A DNA stretch of 64,000 nucleotides from Amycolatopsis rubida (GCF_900115345.1 NZ_FOWC01000004.1:434001-498000), one strand, 5' to 3'. Positions 15,505 through 24,584 are shown, counted from the first letter of the stretch. A program made the numbers and translations. The notes: a model not told the origin generated them from the sequence alone.

Positions 15505-15726
15505 GCCGACACAGCGGCCAGGTCCAGCTGCCACACATCTCCGCCTCGGCGGACACAGCGACCACACCCAACTGCCCCGCATCTCCACCTCGACCGACAC
15601 GGCGGCCCAGGTCCAGCTGCCGCACATCTCCGCCTCGACCGACACGGCGGCCCAGGCCCAGCTGCCGCACATCTCCGCCTCGACCGACACAGCGACCACA
15701 CCCAACTGCCCCGCATCGCCACCTCT
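15505..15726. repeat. five tandem 44-45 bp repeats in a gene-free stretch
   Basis: Units start at 15505, 15549, 15593, 15638 and 15683 with lengths 44, 44, 45, 45 and 44. Each begins near NCNGACAC and ends near CATCTCCGCCTCG. Units 1, 3 and 4 share CAGCTGCCRCACATC (type A); units 2 and 5 share ACACCCAACTGCCCCGC (type B), order A-B-A-A-B. Mixed 44/45 lengths break any reading frame, so this is probably not coding. The remainder of 15447-15831 holds nothing I can name. Confidence 0.8.
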
Positions 15727-15831
15727 GCCTGGACCGAGCCGCGCCCGGAGGGTCAATCGCCGCATCGAGTGCCTGGCGTGCATCTGATGCGGCGTCGAGG
15801 AAGCGGTTTTCCGTTGCCTCGCGGCGATCCG

Positions 15832-16644
15832 TCAGGTGAACTGATCCGGGTCCGGCCCGGTGCGCAGGCCGCGGTCGGCGGCGGCGATGGCGGCGAGGTC
15901 GCTGTCGGCGAGTTCGAAGTCGAAGACGTCGAGGTTCTGCCGGATCCGGGCGGGAGTCACGGACTTCGGGATCACGATGTTGCCCAGCTGCAGGTGCCAG
16001 CGCAGCACCACCTGCGCGGCGGATTTCCCGGTGCGCGCGGCGATTTCGGTGATCGCCGGGTCGGTCAGGACCGCGCCCTGGGCGAGCGGGCTCCACGCTT
16101 CGGTCGCGATGCCGTGCTCGGCGTGGAAAGCGCGCAGTTCGGCCTGCTGCAGACCGGGGTGCAGCTCGATCTGGTTGACCGCGGGCACGAGGCCGCTGTC
16201 GTCGAGCAGGCGGCGCAGGTGGGCGGGCTGGAAGTTGGACACGCCCGCGGCGCGGATGCGGCCGTTCTTGGCGAGGTGTTCCAGGGCGCGCCAGGTGTCG
16301 AGGTAGCGGTCGCGGGCGGGTGCCGGCCAGTGGATCAGGTACAGGTCGACGTAGTCGAGACCGAGTTTCGCGAGGCTGGCGTCGAAGGCGCGCAGGGTGG
16401 AGTCGTAGCCCTGGTCTTCGTTCCACAGCTTGGTGGTGACGAAGAGGTCGTCGCGCGAGATCCCGGACTCGGCGATGGCGCGGCCGACTCCTGCCTCGTT
16501 GCCGTAGATCGCGGCGGTGTCGATGCTGCGGTAGCCGGCCTCAAGCGCGCTGGCCACCGCGGCGGTGGTCTCGTCGTCCGGGACTTGGAAGACGCCGAAG
16601 CCGAGCTGCGGGATTTCGACGCCGTTGTTGAGGCGGATCTTCAT
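15832..16644 (-). CDS. aldo/keto reductase (2,5-diketo-D-gluconate reductase type)
   Basis: A 270-residue (beta/alpha)8 NADPH oxidoreductase: GYRSIDTAAIYGNE (catalytic Asp and Tyr), LFVTTKLWN (catalytic Lys), YLIHWP (catalytic His), AAGVSNF, and the cofactor motif IVIPKSVTPARIRQNLDVFDF. ATG 16644 has GGCAACTCCC-type spacing to a short upstream leader behind the MFS gene (14 nt), so it is probably the second gene of an MFS-AKR operon. Substrate not predictable. Confidence 0.92.
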   Translation of the reverse strand: MKIRLNNGVEIPQLGFGVFQVPDDETTAAVASALEAGYRSIDTAAIYGNEAGVGRAIAESGISRDDLFVTTKLWNEDQGYDSTLRAFDASLAKLGLDYVDLYLIHWPAPARDRYLDTWRALEHLAKNGRIRAAGVSNFQPAHLRRLLDDSGLVPAVNQIELHPGLQQAELRAFHAEHGIATEAWSPLAQGAVLTDPAITEIAARTGKSAAQVVLRWHLQLGNIVIPKSVTPARIRQNLDVFDFELADSDLAAIAAADRGLRTGPDPDQFT

Positions 16645-16658
16645 GGGAGTTGCCTTTC

Positions 16659-17837
16659 TCAGTGCTGGACAAGGGGTTCGGTCGCCGCGACGCGCGGACG
16701 GCGTTCGAGAGCGGCCGACAGGAAGGCGAGGCCGAGCGCGGAACCGGCGAGCGCGACCCCGACCCAGTTCGGTGCGGTGTAGCCGAATCCGGCGGAAATC
16801 ACGACGCCGCCGAGCCACGCGGACAGCGCGTTGCCGAGGTTGAACGCGCCGATGTTGACGACGGACGCCAGCGTCGGCGCGCCGTGTGCCTGGTCGAGAA
16901 CGCGCTTCTGCAGCGGCGGCACAGTGGCGAAGCCGAGCGCACCGATCAGCAGAATCGTTGCCGCGGCGAGGATTTTGCTGTGCGCGGTGACGGTGAACAG
17001 AGCCAGGACGATCGCGAGCCCGCCGAGGCTGACGTAGAGCATCGGCATGAGCTTGCGGTCGGCGAACCGGCCGCCGGTCAGGTTGCCGAGGAACATGCCG
17101 ATGCCGAACAGCACCAGCAGCCAGGTCACCGCGCCCGCCGAGTATCCGGCGATCTCGGTCATCATCGGGGCGATGTAGGTGATCGCGGCGAAGACCCCGC
17201 CGAAGCCGAGGACCGTCATGGCCATCGCGAGCACCACCTGGACGTTCCGGAACGCGGCCAGTTCCTTGCGCAAATGCGCCCCTTCGGGCCGGGGAAGGTC
17301 CGGCACCAGCTTCGCGACCCCGGCGAGCCCGACGACGCCGAGCGCCGCCACGATCCCGAAGGTGACCCGCCACCCAACCGCCTGCCCGACGAACGTGCCG
17401 AGCGGCACGCCGACGATGTTGGCGACCGTGAGCCCGGTGAACATGATCGCGATCGCCCCGGCCCGCTTGCCCGGCGCGACGAGCTCCGCCGCGACGACCG
17501 AGCCGATCCCGAAAAACGCCCCGTGCGCAAGCGAGGCGACAATCCGCCCGGCGAGCATGACCCCGAACACGGGCGCGACCGCCGACAGCAGGTTCCCGGC
17601 GATGAACAGGCCCATGAGCAGCATGAGCATGGTCTTGCGATTGATCTTCGTGCCGAGCATGGTCATCACCGGCGCTCCGGCGACGACCCCGAGCGCGTAC
17701 CCGGTCACCAGAAGCCCCGCGGCCGGGATGGACACTCCGAAGTCGGCGGCGATCTCGGGGAGAAGGCCCATGATCACGAATTCGGTGGTGCCGATCCCGA
17801 ACGCCCCGATGGCCAGCGCTACCAGTGCCAGTGGCAT
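16659..17837 (-). CDS. AraJ-like MFS efflux transporter
   Basis: The 392-residue protein has 12 membrane segments and drug-proton antiporter motifs: FGIGTTEFVIMGLLPEIA in TM1, LGTKINRKTMLM in loop 2-3, and GRIVASLAHGAFFGIGS in TM4. ATG 17837 has AAGGAGA 9 nt upstream. It leads the aldo/keto reductase gene. Such carriers export sugars, chloramphenicol or other small compounds. The 170 nt upstream carry no gene. Confidence 0.9.
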   Translation of the reverse strand: MPLALVALAIGAFGIGTTEFVIMGLLPEIAADFGVSIPAAGLLVTGYALGVVAGAPVMTMLGTKINRKTMLMLLMGLFIAGNLLSAVAPVFGVMLAGRIVASLAHGAFFGIGSVVAAELVAPGKRAGAIAIMFTGLTVANIVGVPLGTFVGQAVGWRVTFGIVAALGVVGLAGVAKLVPDLPRPEGAHLRKELAAFRNVQVVLAMAMTVLGFGGVFAAITYIAPMMTEIAGYSAGAVTWLLVLFGIGMFLGNLTGGRFADRKLMPMLYVSLGGLAIVLALFTVTAHSKILAAATILLIGALGFATVPPLQKRVLDQAHGAPTLASVVNIGAFNLGNALSAWLGGVVISAGFGYTAPNWVGVALAGSALGLAFLSAALERRPRVAATEPLVQH

Positions 17838-18010
17838 GAGCCCGCGTCTCCTTGGTCTACGTGTTGGTGCCGCTTGTCGGCCTTGGCAATAGTTGCATAC
17901 GCGGCATGTTGTTGGCGCTTGTTGTTGATGAGAGTCACAGTTGCTGGCGGCCCGGGGAGGCACGAGGAGAGGACGCGGCCCGGGCGGCGAACTCAGGGCA
18001 ACGGAGACTC

Positions 18011-18665
18011 CTACGGCGCAAGCCGCAGCGGCGACAGAATCGGAGCAGTTCTCGGCGCGAATCTCCGGCACACCCATCCAGCGGCATAACCCGCGGCCGC
18101 GCCGGCCAGACCGAACGGCAGGCCGTAGCTCACACCGTATTCCAGAGCGTTCATGCCGAGACCGCGTTCGGCGATCCCGGGCACGTGCGGAGTCCTGAGC
18201 AACTGTGGGATGAGCACGGAACTGTTGGCGGTGGTGACGAAAATGGCGGTGCCCGACACAAGCAGCAGTACCACCGAAAGCGCCACTGCGTAACCGAGAT
18301 ACACCTTCTCGACCAGGCCGAGCACGAGCACTGCCATCCCGCCGCCGAGCAGCGGACCGCCGAACGCGACGACGAAAGCGGACTGGAGCACACGTCCGGT
18401 AAGGAAAAGCCAGTACCCCGGGCCAGCGAGCCGGCGAGTTTCCCGGCGATCGGGAGGAACACGAGCGACGCGACGAGGACGACGGTCATCACCAGCGCCA
18501 CCTGGCCGGTCCCGAAGGCGGCGGCGATGTCGGGCAGGCCCACCCGGACGAAAGAAGTTGGCGTTCTCGGTCAGGAGCGCGATCGCCACGACGATCGCGA
18601 CGTAATACCCCCTCGACCGCTCTGCGACCGAGGTAACCGGCGGTCCGTCCGGATCGAGCGGGTCA
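18011..18665 (-). pseudogene. frameshifted and truncated MFS transporter gene
   Basis: The frame opens with RGYYVAIVVAIALLTENANFF, then an extra T in CTTTCG (near 18555) shifts it; the true sequence VRVGLPDIAAAFGTGQVALVMTVVLVASLVFLPIAG continues in another frame and a second indel near 18425 returns to GYWLFLTGRVLQSAFVVAFGG and further helices up to WVCRRFAPR. The open frame of 192 codons therefore has a scrambled middle. The rest of a 12-helix carrier is missing. It lies directly downstream of the PLP decarboxylase, which may once have had this carrier as partner. Confidence 0.7.
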
Positions 18666-18682
18666 GTCCCGCTGTCCGGGAC

Positions 18683-20017
18683 TCACTCCGCCAACCGGTC
18701 CAGCGCTTGCTTGAGCTGCGGAATCCAGGCCTCGTGCTCGGGTTTCATCAGCACCGAGCGGAGAATGGTGACGGTCTCGGCGTCCCGTTCGACGTCCGGA
18801 TGCAGCGCGGCGAACGCATCCGCGTCAACGCGCAAAGTGGACAGGTACAGCGGGTTGTCCTTGTCCGCCATGCCGTTCCGCAGGATGGCGTTGGCGGCTT
18901 CGGTGATCTCGCTCATCCGGGCCCGGCGCGGCCAGTAGGCGACGATGTCCAAGCTGGGCTCAAGGTGCAACGCGAAACGGTCGGATTCCCTGAGCAGTCC
19001 GGCAAAGTCGCTCGCCGCTCGGCGGCAAGCGGCCAGCAACCGGCCGAGGCCATGGTCGCGTTCCAGCGGGAAGGCTTGCAGGGTAAGCCAAAGTGCGCCC
19101 GCGGCAGCGCCCGAACGGGAGCATTCCAGGGAGATCTCCCCGAGGTGCAACTCGTCGGAAGTGAAGTAGGTATAAGGAGAATCGTGTTGGTAGAACCGGC
19201 CGACCGCCGGGTCGGCGAACAACACCGCCCCGCATCCGTACGGCTGAAGCCCATGCTTGTGCGGGTCGACGACGACGGAATCGCACGAGCCGATCGCACG
19301 GTAGGCCTCGTACTCGCCCAGCAAGGTGTAGAACCCGCCGTACGCGCCGTCGACATGCAGGCGGACTCCGTACTGTTCCTTCAGCGCAAGGGCCTGCTGG
19401 ATGTCGTCGACCGCCCCGAGCCCGGTCGTTCCCGGGGTCAGCACCACCGTGCCGACCCCGCCGCCGCGGACCTCCGCTTCGACGGCGGACAGATCAACGC
19501 GCCCGTCGGGAAGCGCTGGCACCGCTCGGGATTCCACGCCGAGCACCTGGCACATGCGGCCGTGCGTGTAGTGCGCGTCCCGCGAGTGGACGACTGCCTT
19601 GCCGGGAGCCAGTTCCCGGGCGACCCAAAGGGCTTCGAGGTTCGCGATCGTTCCGCTGGAGGTGAGGTGGCCGAGCGACGGCCGCGCGAACCCGAACATC
19701 CGGGCCAGGTCCGCGATCACCTCGACCTCCATCGGCGAGGTGGCCTGCGAGGCGTCGAGCGCGTGGTTGTTCGGGTTGACCACCATCGCGGCGAGATAAG
19801 CGGCGACCGCGACCGGATGCGGCGGTTTGAGCATCTGGCCCGCGTAACGGGGGTGGAAGAAGGGGAAGGACGCGTCCATCCGGGCGGCGTAGTCGTCGAG
19901 CAGCGCGGGGAGATCGACGTCCGGTTCGCTCGCCGGGGACGGGGTGAACGGACCCCACTTGCGTTCCCAGGCCTCGACCCCGCGGAGAGCCTGGTCGATC
20001 AGTTCGCGCCGGTCCAT
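18683..20017 (-). CDS. group II PLP-dependent amino acid decarboxylase
   Basis: A 444-residue fold-I enzyme: substrate pocket FFHPRYAGQML, LTSSGTIANLEAL, LHVDGAYGGFY (cofactor Asp and Ala), and VVVDPHKHGLQPYGCG with the Schiff-base Lys. It resembles glutamate/aromatic amino acid or tyrosine decarboxylase-like proteins; the exact amino acid cannot be told. GAGGTGA lies 4-5 nt before ATG 20017. The only downstream gene is the broken MFS carrier. Confidence 0.88.
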   Translation of the reverse strand: MDRRELIDQALRGVEAWERKWGPFTPSPASEPDVDLPALLDDYAARMDASFPFFHPRYAGQMLKPPHPVAVAAYLAAMVVNPNNHALDASQATSPMEVEVIADLARMFGFARPSLGHLTSSGTIANLEALWVARELAPGKAVVHSRDAHYTHGRMCQVLGVESRAVPALPDGRVDLSAVEAEVRGGGVGTVVLTPGTTGLGAVDDIQQALALKEQYGVRLHVDGAYGGFYTLLGEYEAYRAIGSCDSVVVDPHKHGLQPYGCGAVLFADPAVGRFYQHDSPYTYFTSDELHLGEISLECSRSGAAAGALWLTLQAFPLERDHGLGRLLAACRRAASDFAGLLRESDRFALHLEPSLDIVAYWPRRARMSEITEAANAILRNGMADKDNPLYLSTLRVDADAFAALHPDVERDAETVTILRSVLMKPEHEAWIPQLKQALDRLAE

Positions 20018-20144
20018 GCGTCACCTCGTCGGTCGCGGGTTGCTTCCTCGGGCACCCTACCGACTGGCGGGAAGCGGATTGGGCTTCGCGCGCCCGCGCT
20101 CTAAGGTGTGACGACGTTTCTTTCGCGCGGTGAGGAGCTTTCCG

Positions 20145-20552
20145 ATGCCTGACGAACCCCGTCCGCAGGGAATGCCGCCGGCCGGACCCGCACACCCACC
20201 GGCGCAGTGGACCGGGCGGCCGCAGCCATGGCCGGTTCAGCCGAACGCCCAGCAGTACCCCGGCTACTCCCCCTATCCGCCTGCCCTGCCCGCTCCGGCG
20301 AACGGTGTCTGGCTGGGCGTGCTGTCGCTGGTGCTGGGCGTCCTCGGCTGCGTGGTCCCGCTGCTGCCGATCGACCTGACCGGCGTCCGGGCGTACCTCG
20401 CGCTCCCGTTCGGGCTGGCCGGGCTGGCCTGCGGACTCGCCGGCGTCGTCGGACGGCGCACGGGCAAGCCGGTGTCGGGAGTGGGCATCGGGGTGTCGGC
20501 GATCGCGCTGGTGCTCGGCGTGATCATGCTCGGCAATCAAGTCGCGGGCTGA
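20145..20552 (+). CDS. small Pro-rich membrane protein (DUF4190-like)
   Basis: The 135-residue product has a 55-residue Pro/Gln-rich cytoplasmic N-terminus and then two hydrophobic hairpins, VWLGVLSLVLGVLGCVVPLLP and FGLAGLACGLAGVVG with GVGIGVSAIALVLGVIML, as in DUF4190-type actinobacterial proteins. GAGGAG is 8 nt before ATG 20145. Function unknown. Confidence 0.8.
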   Translation: MPDEPRPQGMPPAGPAHPPAQWTGRPQPWPVQPNAQQYPGYSPYPPALPAPANGVWLGVLSLVLGVLGCVVPLLPIDLTGVRAYLALPFGLAGLACGLAGVVGRRTGKPVSGVGIGVSAIALVLGVIMLGNQVAG

Positions 20553-20611
20553 CGTTCTGCCCAGAGCGGAACCGCTGTCGCCGAAGGCCGCGCGGATGCC
20601 AGGCTGGGCCT

Positions 20612-20959
20612 ATGGCGGACATCCTTCCTTTCCACCAGCGCCGCGCCCCCGCCCGGGACGACGAGGCGGAACCCCTGTGGCGCGAGGTGCTCGGCCGCAG
20701 TCTCCGCGCCGCTCGGGAAAACCAGGGCGAGCGGCTCGTCGACGTCGCCGAGCGCGCCGGGATCTCGCCGCAGTACCTGTCCGAGATCGAACGCGGCCGG
20801 AAGGAACCGTCGAGCGAGATGATCGCCGCGGTGACCGGTGCGCTCGGGGTCGGCCTGGCCGGTCTGCTGAGCGGGATCGCCGGAGACCTGCGGCGGATCA
20901 GCGTGGCCGGACCGCGGCCTGCGCGGCGTCCGGCCGGGCCGGTGCTCATGGCCGCCTGA
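20612..20959 (+). CDS. ClgR/PopR-like XRE regulator of clp protease genes
   Basis: A 115-residue protein with an XRE HTH: GRSLRAARENQGERLVDVAERAGISPQYLSEIERGRKEPSSEMIAAVTGALGV (residues 28-80), closely resembling actinobacterial ClgR. The protein ends in LMAA; ClgR and PopR are known, as I recall, to be turned over by Clp through C-terminal Ala-Ala, so this one may be self-limiting. It faces the clpP pair convergently across a terminator. Start ATG 20612 is the first Met of the domain; no clear ribosome binding site. Confidence 0.8.
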   Translation: MADILPFHQRRAPARDDEAEPLWREVLGRSLRAARENQGERLVDVAERAGISPQYLSEIERGRKEPSSEMIAAVTGALGVGLAGLLSGIAGDLRRISVAGPRPARRPAGPVLMAA

Positions 20960-21014
20960 GCCGACCCGCCACCGGGCCAGTGCCCACGGCGGCCGGAGCC
21001 GAGGCGTGAAGCCA

Positions 21015-21039
21015 CGGGCCGGACCCCCAGACCGGCCCG
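21015..21039. terminator. bidirectional terminator between XRE and clpP genes
   Basis: Perfect 8-bp arms CGGGCCGG (21015-21022) and CCGGCCCG (21032-21039) with a 9-nt loop, in the 89-nt gap between convergent genes. Confidence 0.6.
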
Positions 21040-21048
21040 CGCCCCGCC

Positions 21049-21639
21049 TCACGGACGAGCTTCGATCACCTGGTCCGCCAGCCCGTACTCCACTGCCCCG
21101 GCCGCGTCGAAAACACGGTCGCGGTCGGTGTCGTGCCGGAGTTCGGCCACGTCGTGGCCGGTGTGCCGGGACGTGATCTCCTCCAGCTGCGTCCGGACCC
21201 GGATCACCTCGTCCGCTTGCAGGATCAGGTCCGGGATCGTCCCGCGCCCCTGTGCGGCGGGCTGGTGCAGCACCACCCGAGCGTGCGGCAGCACCGATCG
21301 GCGGCCGGCGGCGCCGGCGGCCAGCAGTACCGCGCCCGTCGCCACTGCCTGGCCGACGCAGGTCGTCGCCACCGGGGCCTTGATGAAGCGCATCGTGTCG
21401 TACAGCGCCAGCATCGCGGCGGGGTCGCCGCCCTCGGAGTTGATGTACAGGTTGATTTCCTGCTCCGGGTTGTCCGACTCCAGGAACAGCAGCTGCGCGA
21501 TCAGCGCGTTCGCGACGCCGGAGTCGATCGCCGTGCCCAGGTACACGATCCGTTCCGACAGCAGGTGCGAGTAGACGTCCATGATCCGCTCGCCGCCGGG
21601 GCTGCGGGTCACGACGTTCGGGATGGTGTAGGTGCTCAT
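21049..21639 (-). CDS. ClpP-family subunit lacking the catalytic serine
   Basis: The 196-residue protein has the ClpP fold (LYINSEGGDPAAMLALYDTM, LPHARVVLHQPAAQGRG) but the nucleophile position, GxASMGA in canonical ClpP, reads GQAVATGA, i.e. Ser to Ala. The His (LHQP) and the Asp (HDTDRD) are kept, as is YGLADQVIEAR. ATG 21639 overlaps the stop of the partner gene by 4 nt. It should form a mixed two-ring ClpP with the active partner, giving assembly or adaptor functions. Dead ClpP-like subunits are known in plastids and some bacteria. Confidence 0.88.
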   Translation of the reverse strand: MSTYTIPNVVTRSPGGERIMDVYSHLLSERIVYLGTAIDSGVANALIAQLLFLESDNPEQEINLYINSEGGDPAAMLALYDTMRFIKAPVATTCVGQAVATGAVLLAAGAAGRRSVLPHARVVLHQPAAQGRGTIPDLILQADEVIRVRTQLEEITSRHTGHDVAELRHDTDRDRVFDAAGAVEYGLADQVIEARP

Positions 21640-22250
21640 GCGCGTACCCCCAGGCCCATCGCGTGCGTGCGCACCGGCACGACCTGCTCCAGGCGGTCGA
21701 CGATCTGGTCGATGAAGCCGTAGTCCCGCGCCTCCGCGGCGGTGTACCACCGGTCGTGCAGGGAATCGGCGAAGATGCGGTCGAACGGCTGTCCGGTGTC
21801 CTGTGCGGTGAGGCCGAGCACGGTGTCCCGCGTGTAGCGCAGGTCGTCGGCCTGTACCTCGACCTCCACGGCCGAGCCGCCGATTCCCGCCGATCCCTGG
21901 TGCATCAGGATTCGCGCGTGCGGCAGGGCGAAGCGCTTCCCGGGAGTGCCCGCGGACAGCAGGAACTGCCCGGCGCTGCACGCCAATCCGAGTGCGAGCG
22001 TCGAAACGTCGCACGGCACCAGCCGCATCACGTCGCGGATCGCGAGCATCGACGGGACCGAACCGCCGGGCGAGTGGATCCACAGCGCGATGTCCTTGAC
22101 CGGGTCTTCGCCTGCCAGGGACAGCATCTGGGTCGCGAGGACCGTCCCGTTGTCGTCGTCGAGCACGCCGTCCAGTACGAGGACCCGCTGGCTCAGGAAT
22201 CGTTCCCGGAGCCGCTGGTCGAACATCGGCGGAGTCGATTCGTTGGTCAT
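21636..22250 (-). CDS. ClpP-family serine protease subunit (catalytically complete)
   Basis: The 204-residue product has ALWIHSPGGSVPSMLAIRDVM, GLACSAGQFLLSAG with the nucleophilic Ser, HARILMHQGSAG with the His, and DRIFADSLHDRW with the Asp, so the triad is intact. It is translated first and coupled to the Ser-less partner by an ATGA overlap. As a second, non-housekeeping pair beside a ClgR/PopR-like gene it resembles the clpP3-clpP4 system of streptomycetes. No Clp ATPase gene is in the window. Confidence 0.9.
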   Translation of the reverse strand: MTNESTPPMFDQRLRERFLSQRVLVLDGVLDDDNGTVLATQMLSLAGEDPVKDIALWIHSPGGSVPSMLAIRDVMRLVPCDVSTLALGLACSAGQFLLSAGTPGKRFALPHARILMHQGSAGIGGSAVEVEVQADDLRYTRDTVLGLTAQDTGQPFDRIFADSLHDRWYTAAEARDYGFIDQIVDRLEQVVPVRTHAMGLGVRA

Positions 22251-22329
22251 GCCTCGACCTTGCCGCCGCGGCGCCCGTCGCGTCCGCTTTCTCTGCCGAC
22301 GGCAGATCTGCTGTGAGCAGCGCGGAAAG

Positions 22330-23880
22330 TCAGGCGGTTTTGCGCACCAGGTTCGTGTACCCGGCCAGCGCCAGCGTCGCCAGTCCCCACACCGCGACCT
22401 GCACTCCCCAGATCGCCGCGGTGAACACCTGCCCGGCGGCGCTGGCCGTGTCGAGGTCGCAGCGGCTCCGCAAGCCGGTCGGCGCGATCGGCAAGCCTCG
22501 GTCGAGCCCCAGCCCGATCAGCTCCACCGGGGAACACGCCGCACCGGTCGCGACCCGTTGCGCCGCATGATGTCCAGGCTGGGTTTCGGTCGCCCCAGCC
22601 CACAGTCCGAGCGCTCCGGCCGCGACGAGCGCGAGCAGCAACGCCGCCGCCGTGCGCCGGGCGCGGTAGCCGTATCCGGCCAGCGCACCCCAGATCCAGT
22701 GGAACAGCCGCGACATCCGTCCGCCCAGCGCTTCCGGCGAACGGCGGCGCAGGTCGTCCTGCTGCGCGATCAGGATGGTGCGCGCGTTGCCGTCGTGGCC
22801 CGCGGTCCGTTCGACGGCCGCCAGCTTCTGGTAACCGGTGGCGTCGTAGTACTCGGTGTGACAGCGAAGCAGGTGCAGCCACCGCCGCCAGCCGAACGAC
22901 GGATCGATGGCGGCGTAGGTGAACCCGTCCAGCCAGGCCAGCTCGGAATGGCCGCATTCGGCGCTCGTGCTGCCGTCGGGGCACACGAGTTCGTCCGGCA
23001 TGAACACCGTGGTCGCTTTCGCGTCGGAGAGCCCGAGCAGCCGTCCTTCCGGCGACGTGACGCGCGTGGTCGCGGAAAACTCGAGCTGCCCGCCGATCTG
23101 CGCGCCCTGCAACCGCACCGCGCCGATCTCGCCCTTGCCGCTCAGCTCCGAATCGCGGATCAGCATGCTGCGGCCGACTGTCAGGGTGTCCGCCTCGACG
23201 GCCGGTCCGAGGTCGTTGGAAACCTTGATGCTCTGACACTCCAGCGGACCGCCGACGCACGCGCCGTTGAGGTGGATCGCGCCGTCGGCCGACGAGCCGG
23301 TGATCCGGGTTCCCCGGTGCAGATACAGCCCGCTGCCCAGCTCCGCCGAACTCGCCTCCAGCGCCAGCCCGGCCGGGTTCGTGATGTCGGCGTCCCGGCA
23401 CAGCAGGCTCCCGCCGATGTGCGCGCCGATCAGCCGGATCGCCCCGTCCGTACTGTCCCCGGTGATCCGCACGCCGTCGGACAGGTGCAGGTCCCCCTCG
23501 ATCCGCACCCGCGACGCGTGCAGGCCCGGCATCCGCCCGCCGATCAGGTACAGGTGCGGCAGCCTCGCCTGGCGCGCGAGCACTGGCTGGTCGAACACGC
23601 AGGCGAGCAGCATCAGCCCGGCGGCCGCGGTGACGCCGTCGAGGTTGAGCAGCCCGGTGATGCGGGCCCTGGCCAGCATGATCCCGCGCGGATCGAGGTC
23701 GCCGTGCCTGCCGAGCAGCAGGTCGCGGAGGACCTGCGCCCGCAGGATATGGTCCGGGTTTTCGGTTTCGGCGAGGTCGGCGACGTCGATCTGGGCGGCG
23801 CCGAGCAGTTCGCCTTCGCGAGCCGATTCGACCAGACGTTGTTCGAAGTCGCTGAGCTCGGTCGTCCGGGGCGCGGTCAC
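22330..23880 (-). CDS. membrane-anchored beta-helix repeat protein
   Basis: Residues 60-290 form a repeating pattern of short hydrophobic strands and Gly turns (AIRLIGAHIGGSLLCRDADI, AIHLNGACVGGPLECQSIKV, AVRLQGAQIGGQLEFSATTR), a right-handed beta-helix. Residues 400-510 have two membrane segments (AAALLLALVAAGALGLWAG and VFTAAIWGVQVAVWGLATLAL) flanking a short outer loop. Databases often label such proteins membrane-associated oxidoreductase, but no redox motif is visible. GTG 23880 follows a CATGAT box by 7 nt. Function unknown. Confidence 0.8.
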   Translation of the reverse strand: MTAPRTTELSDFEQRLVESAREGELLGAAQIDVADLAETENPDHILRAQVLRDLLLGRHGDLDPRGIMLARARITGLLNLDGVTAAAGLMLLACVFDQPVLARQARLPHLYLIGGRMPGLHASRVRIEGDLHLSDGVRITGDSTDGAIRLIGAHIGGSLLCRDADITNPAGLALEASSAELGSGLYLHRGTRITGSSADGAIHLNGACVGGPLECQSIKVSNDLGPAVEADTLTVGRSMLIRDSELSGKGEIGAVRLQGAQIGGQLEFSATTRVTSPEGRLLGLSDAKATTVFMPDELVCPDGSTSAECGHSELAWLDGFTYAAIDPSFGWRRWLHLLRCHTEYYDATGYQKLAAVERTAGHDGNARTILIAQQDDLRRRSPEALGGRMSRLFHWIWGALAGYGYRARRTAAALLLALVAAGALGLWAGATETQPGHHAAQRVATGAACSPVELIGLGLDRGLPIAPTGLRSRCDLDTASAAGQVFTAAIWGVQVAVWGLATLALAGYTNLVRKTA

Positions 23881-23906
23881 GCCTCAGATCATGCCCGGTC
23901 CGGGGC

Positions 23907-24584
23907 TCAGTCGCGACCGTGTTCGAGCTGATCGGCGAGGTCCGCGAGTCCGCCGGCGTGGAAGTCGAACCGATCGGCCGGCCCCGGCGGGTCGCCGACC
24001 GGGCGGCTGACGTACGCGGTCCGGAACCCGGCTTCCCGCGCCCCGCGCAGGTCCCAAGCGTGCGCCGCGACCATCAGCAACCGCTCGGGCGCGCGGCCGG
24101 CGACGTCAATGGCGAGGCGATAGACGTCCGGAGCGGGCTTGTAGGTGCGGGCGTCCTCGGCGGACAGCACGGTGTGCCACCGCAGTCCGGCGTTCGCGCA
24201 CAGATCGAGCAGTACGGTCCGGCTCGCGTTGGACAGCCCGGCCAGCGCGAATCGTTCGCCAAGACGGGCGAGGCCATCCACCGTGTCCGGCCACGGCGGC
24301 AGCCGGCGGGCCGCCAGCGCCAATTCGGCGGCGTCCCCAGTACCGGCTGCGTCGGCGACGGCCTGCGCGGCTTCCCGGTCGATGACATCACTCGCGACGT
24401 ACGGCCGTTCCCCGGCGACAATGCGGACCTGCTCCTGCTCGACGTGCTTCTGCCACACCGAAAGCAGCTCTTCGACCTCCGCGGCGGCGAGCGACGGCGC
24501 GAGCTTCCGGATCCCCGCGCGGATTCCGGCCGGTTCGTCGACGAGCGTGCCGAGCACGTCGAACACGAGCACCTCGATATCCAT
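23907..24584 (-). CDS. HAD-family hydrolase (type II haloacid dehalogenase-like)
   Basis: The 225-residue product has VFDVLGTLVDE (nucleophile Asp), LAGLSNAS (motif II Ser), ARTYKPAPDVYRLA (motif III Lys) and MVAAHAWDLRGAREAGFRTAYVSRP (motif IV), the layout of L-2-haloacid dehalogenases. ATG 24584 is leaderless behind TAGGTT (24596-24591, 6 nt). True substrate may be a phosphate or haloacid. Confidence 0.9.
   Translation of the reverse strand: MDIEVLVFDVLGTLVDEPAGIRAGIRKLAPSLAAAEVEELLSVWQKHVEQEQVRIVAGERPYVASDVIDREAAQAVADAAGTGDAAELALAARRLPPWPDTVDGLARLGERFALAGLSNASRTVLLDLCANAGLRWHTVLSAEDARTYKPAPDVYRLAIDVAGRAPERLLMVAAHAWDLRGAREAGFRTAYVSRPVGDPPGPADRFDFHAGGLADLADQLEHGRD

Noticed and set aside
15505..15726. 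CRISPR array
   Set aside because: Units abut with no unique spacers and no cas gene is present.
15418..15783. Frame encoding 15-residue peptide repeats (MCGSWTW-like)
   Set aside because: It is the translation of the 44-45 bp tandem repeat; the unit length varies by one base so no single frame repeats through all units.
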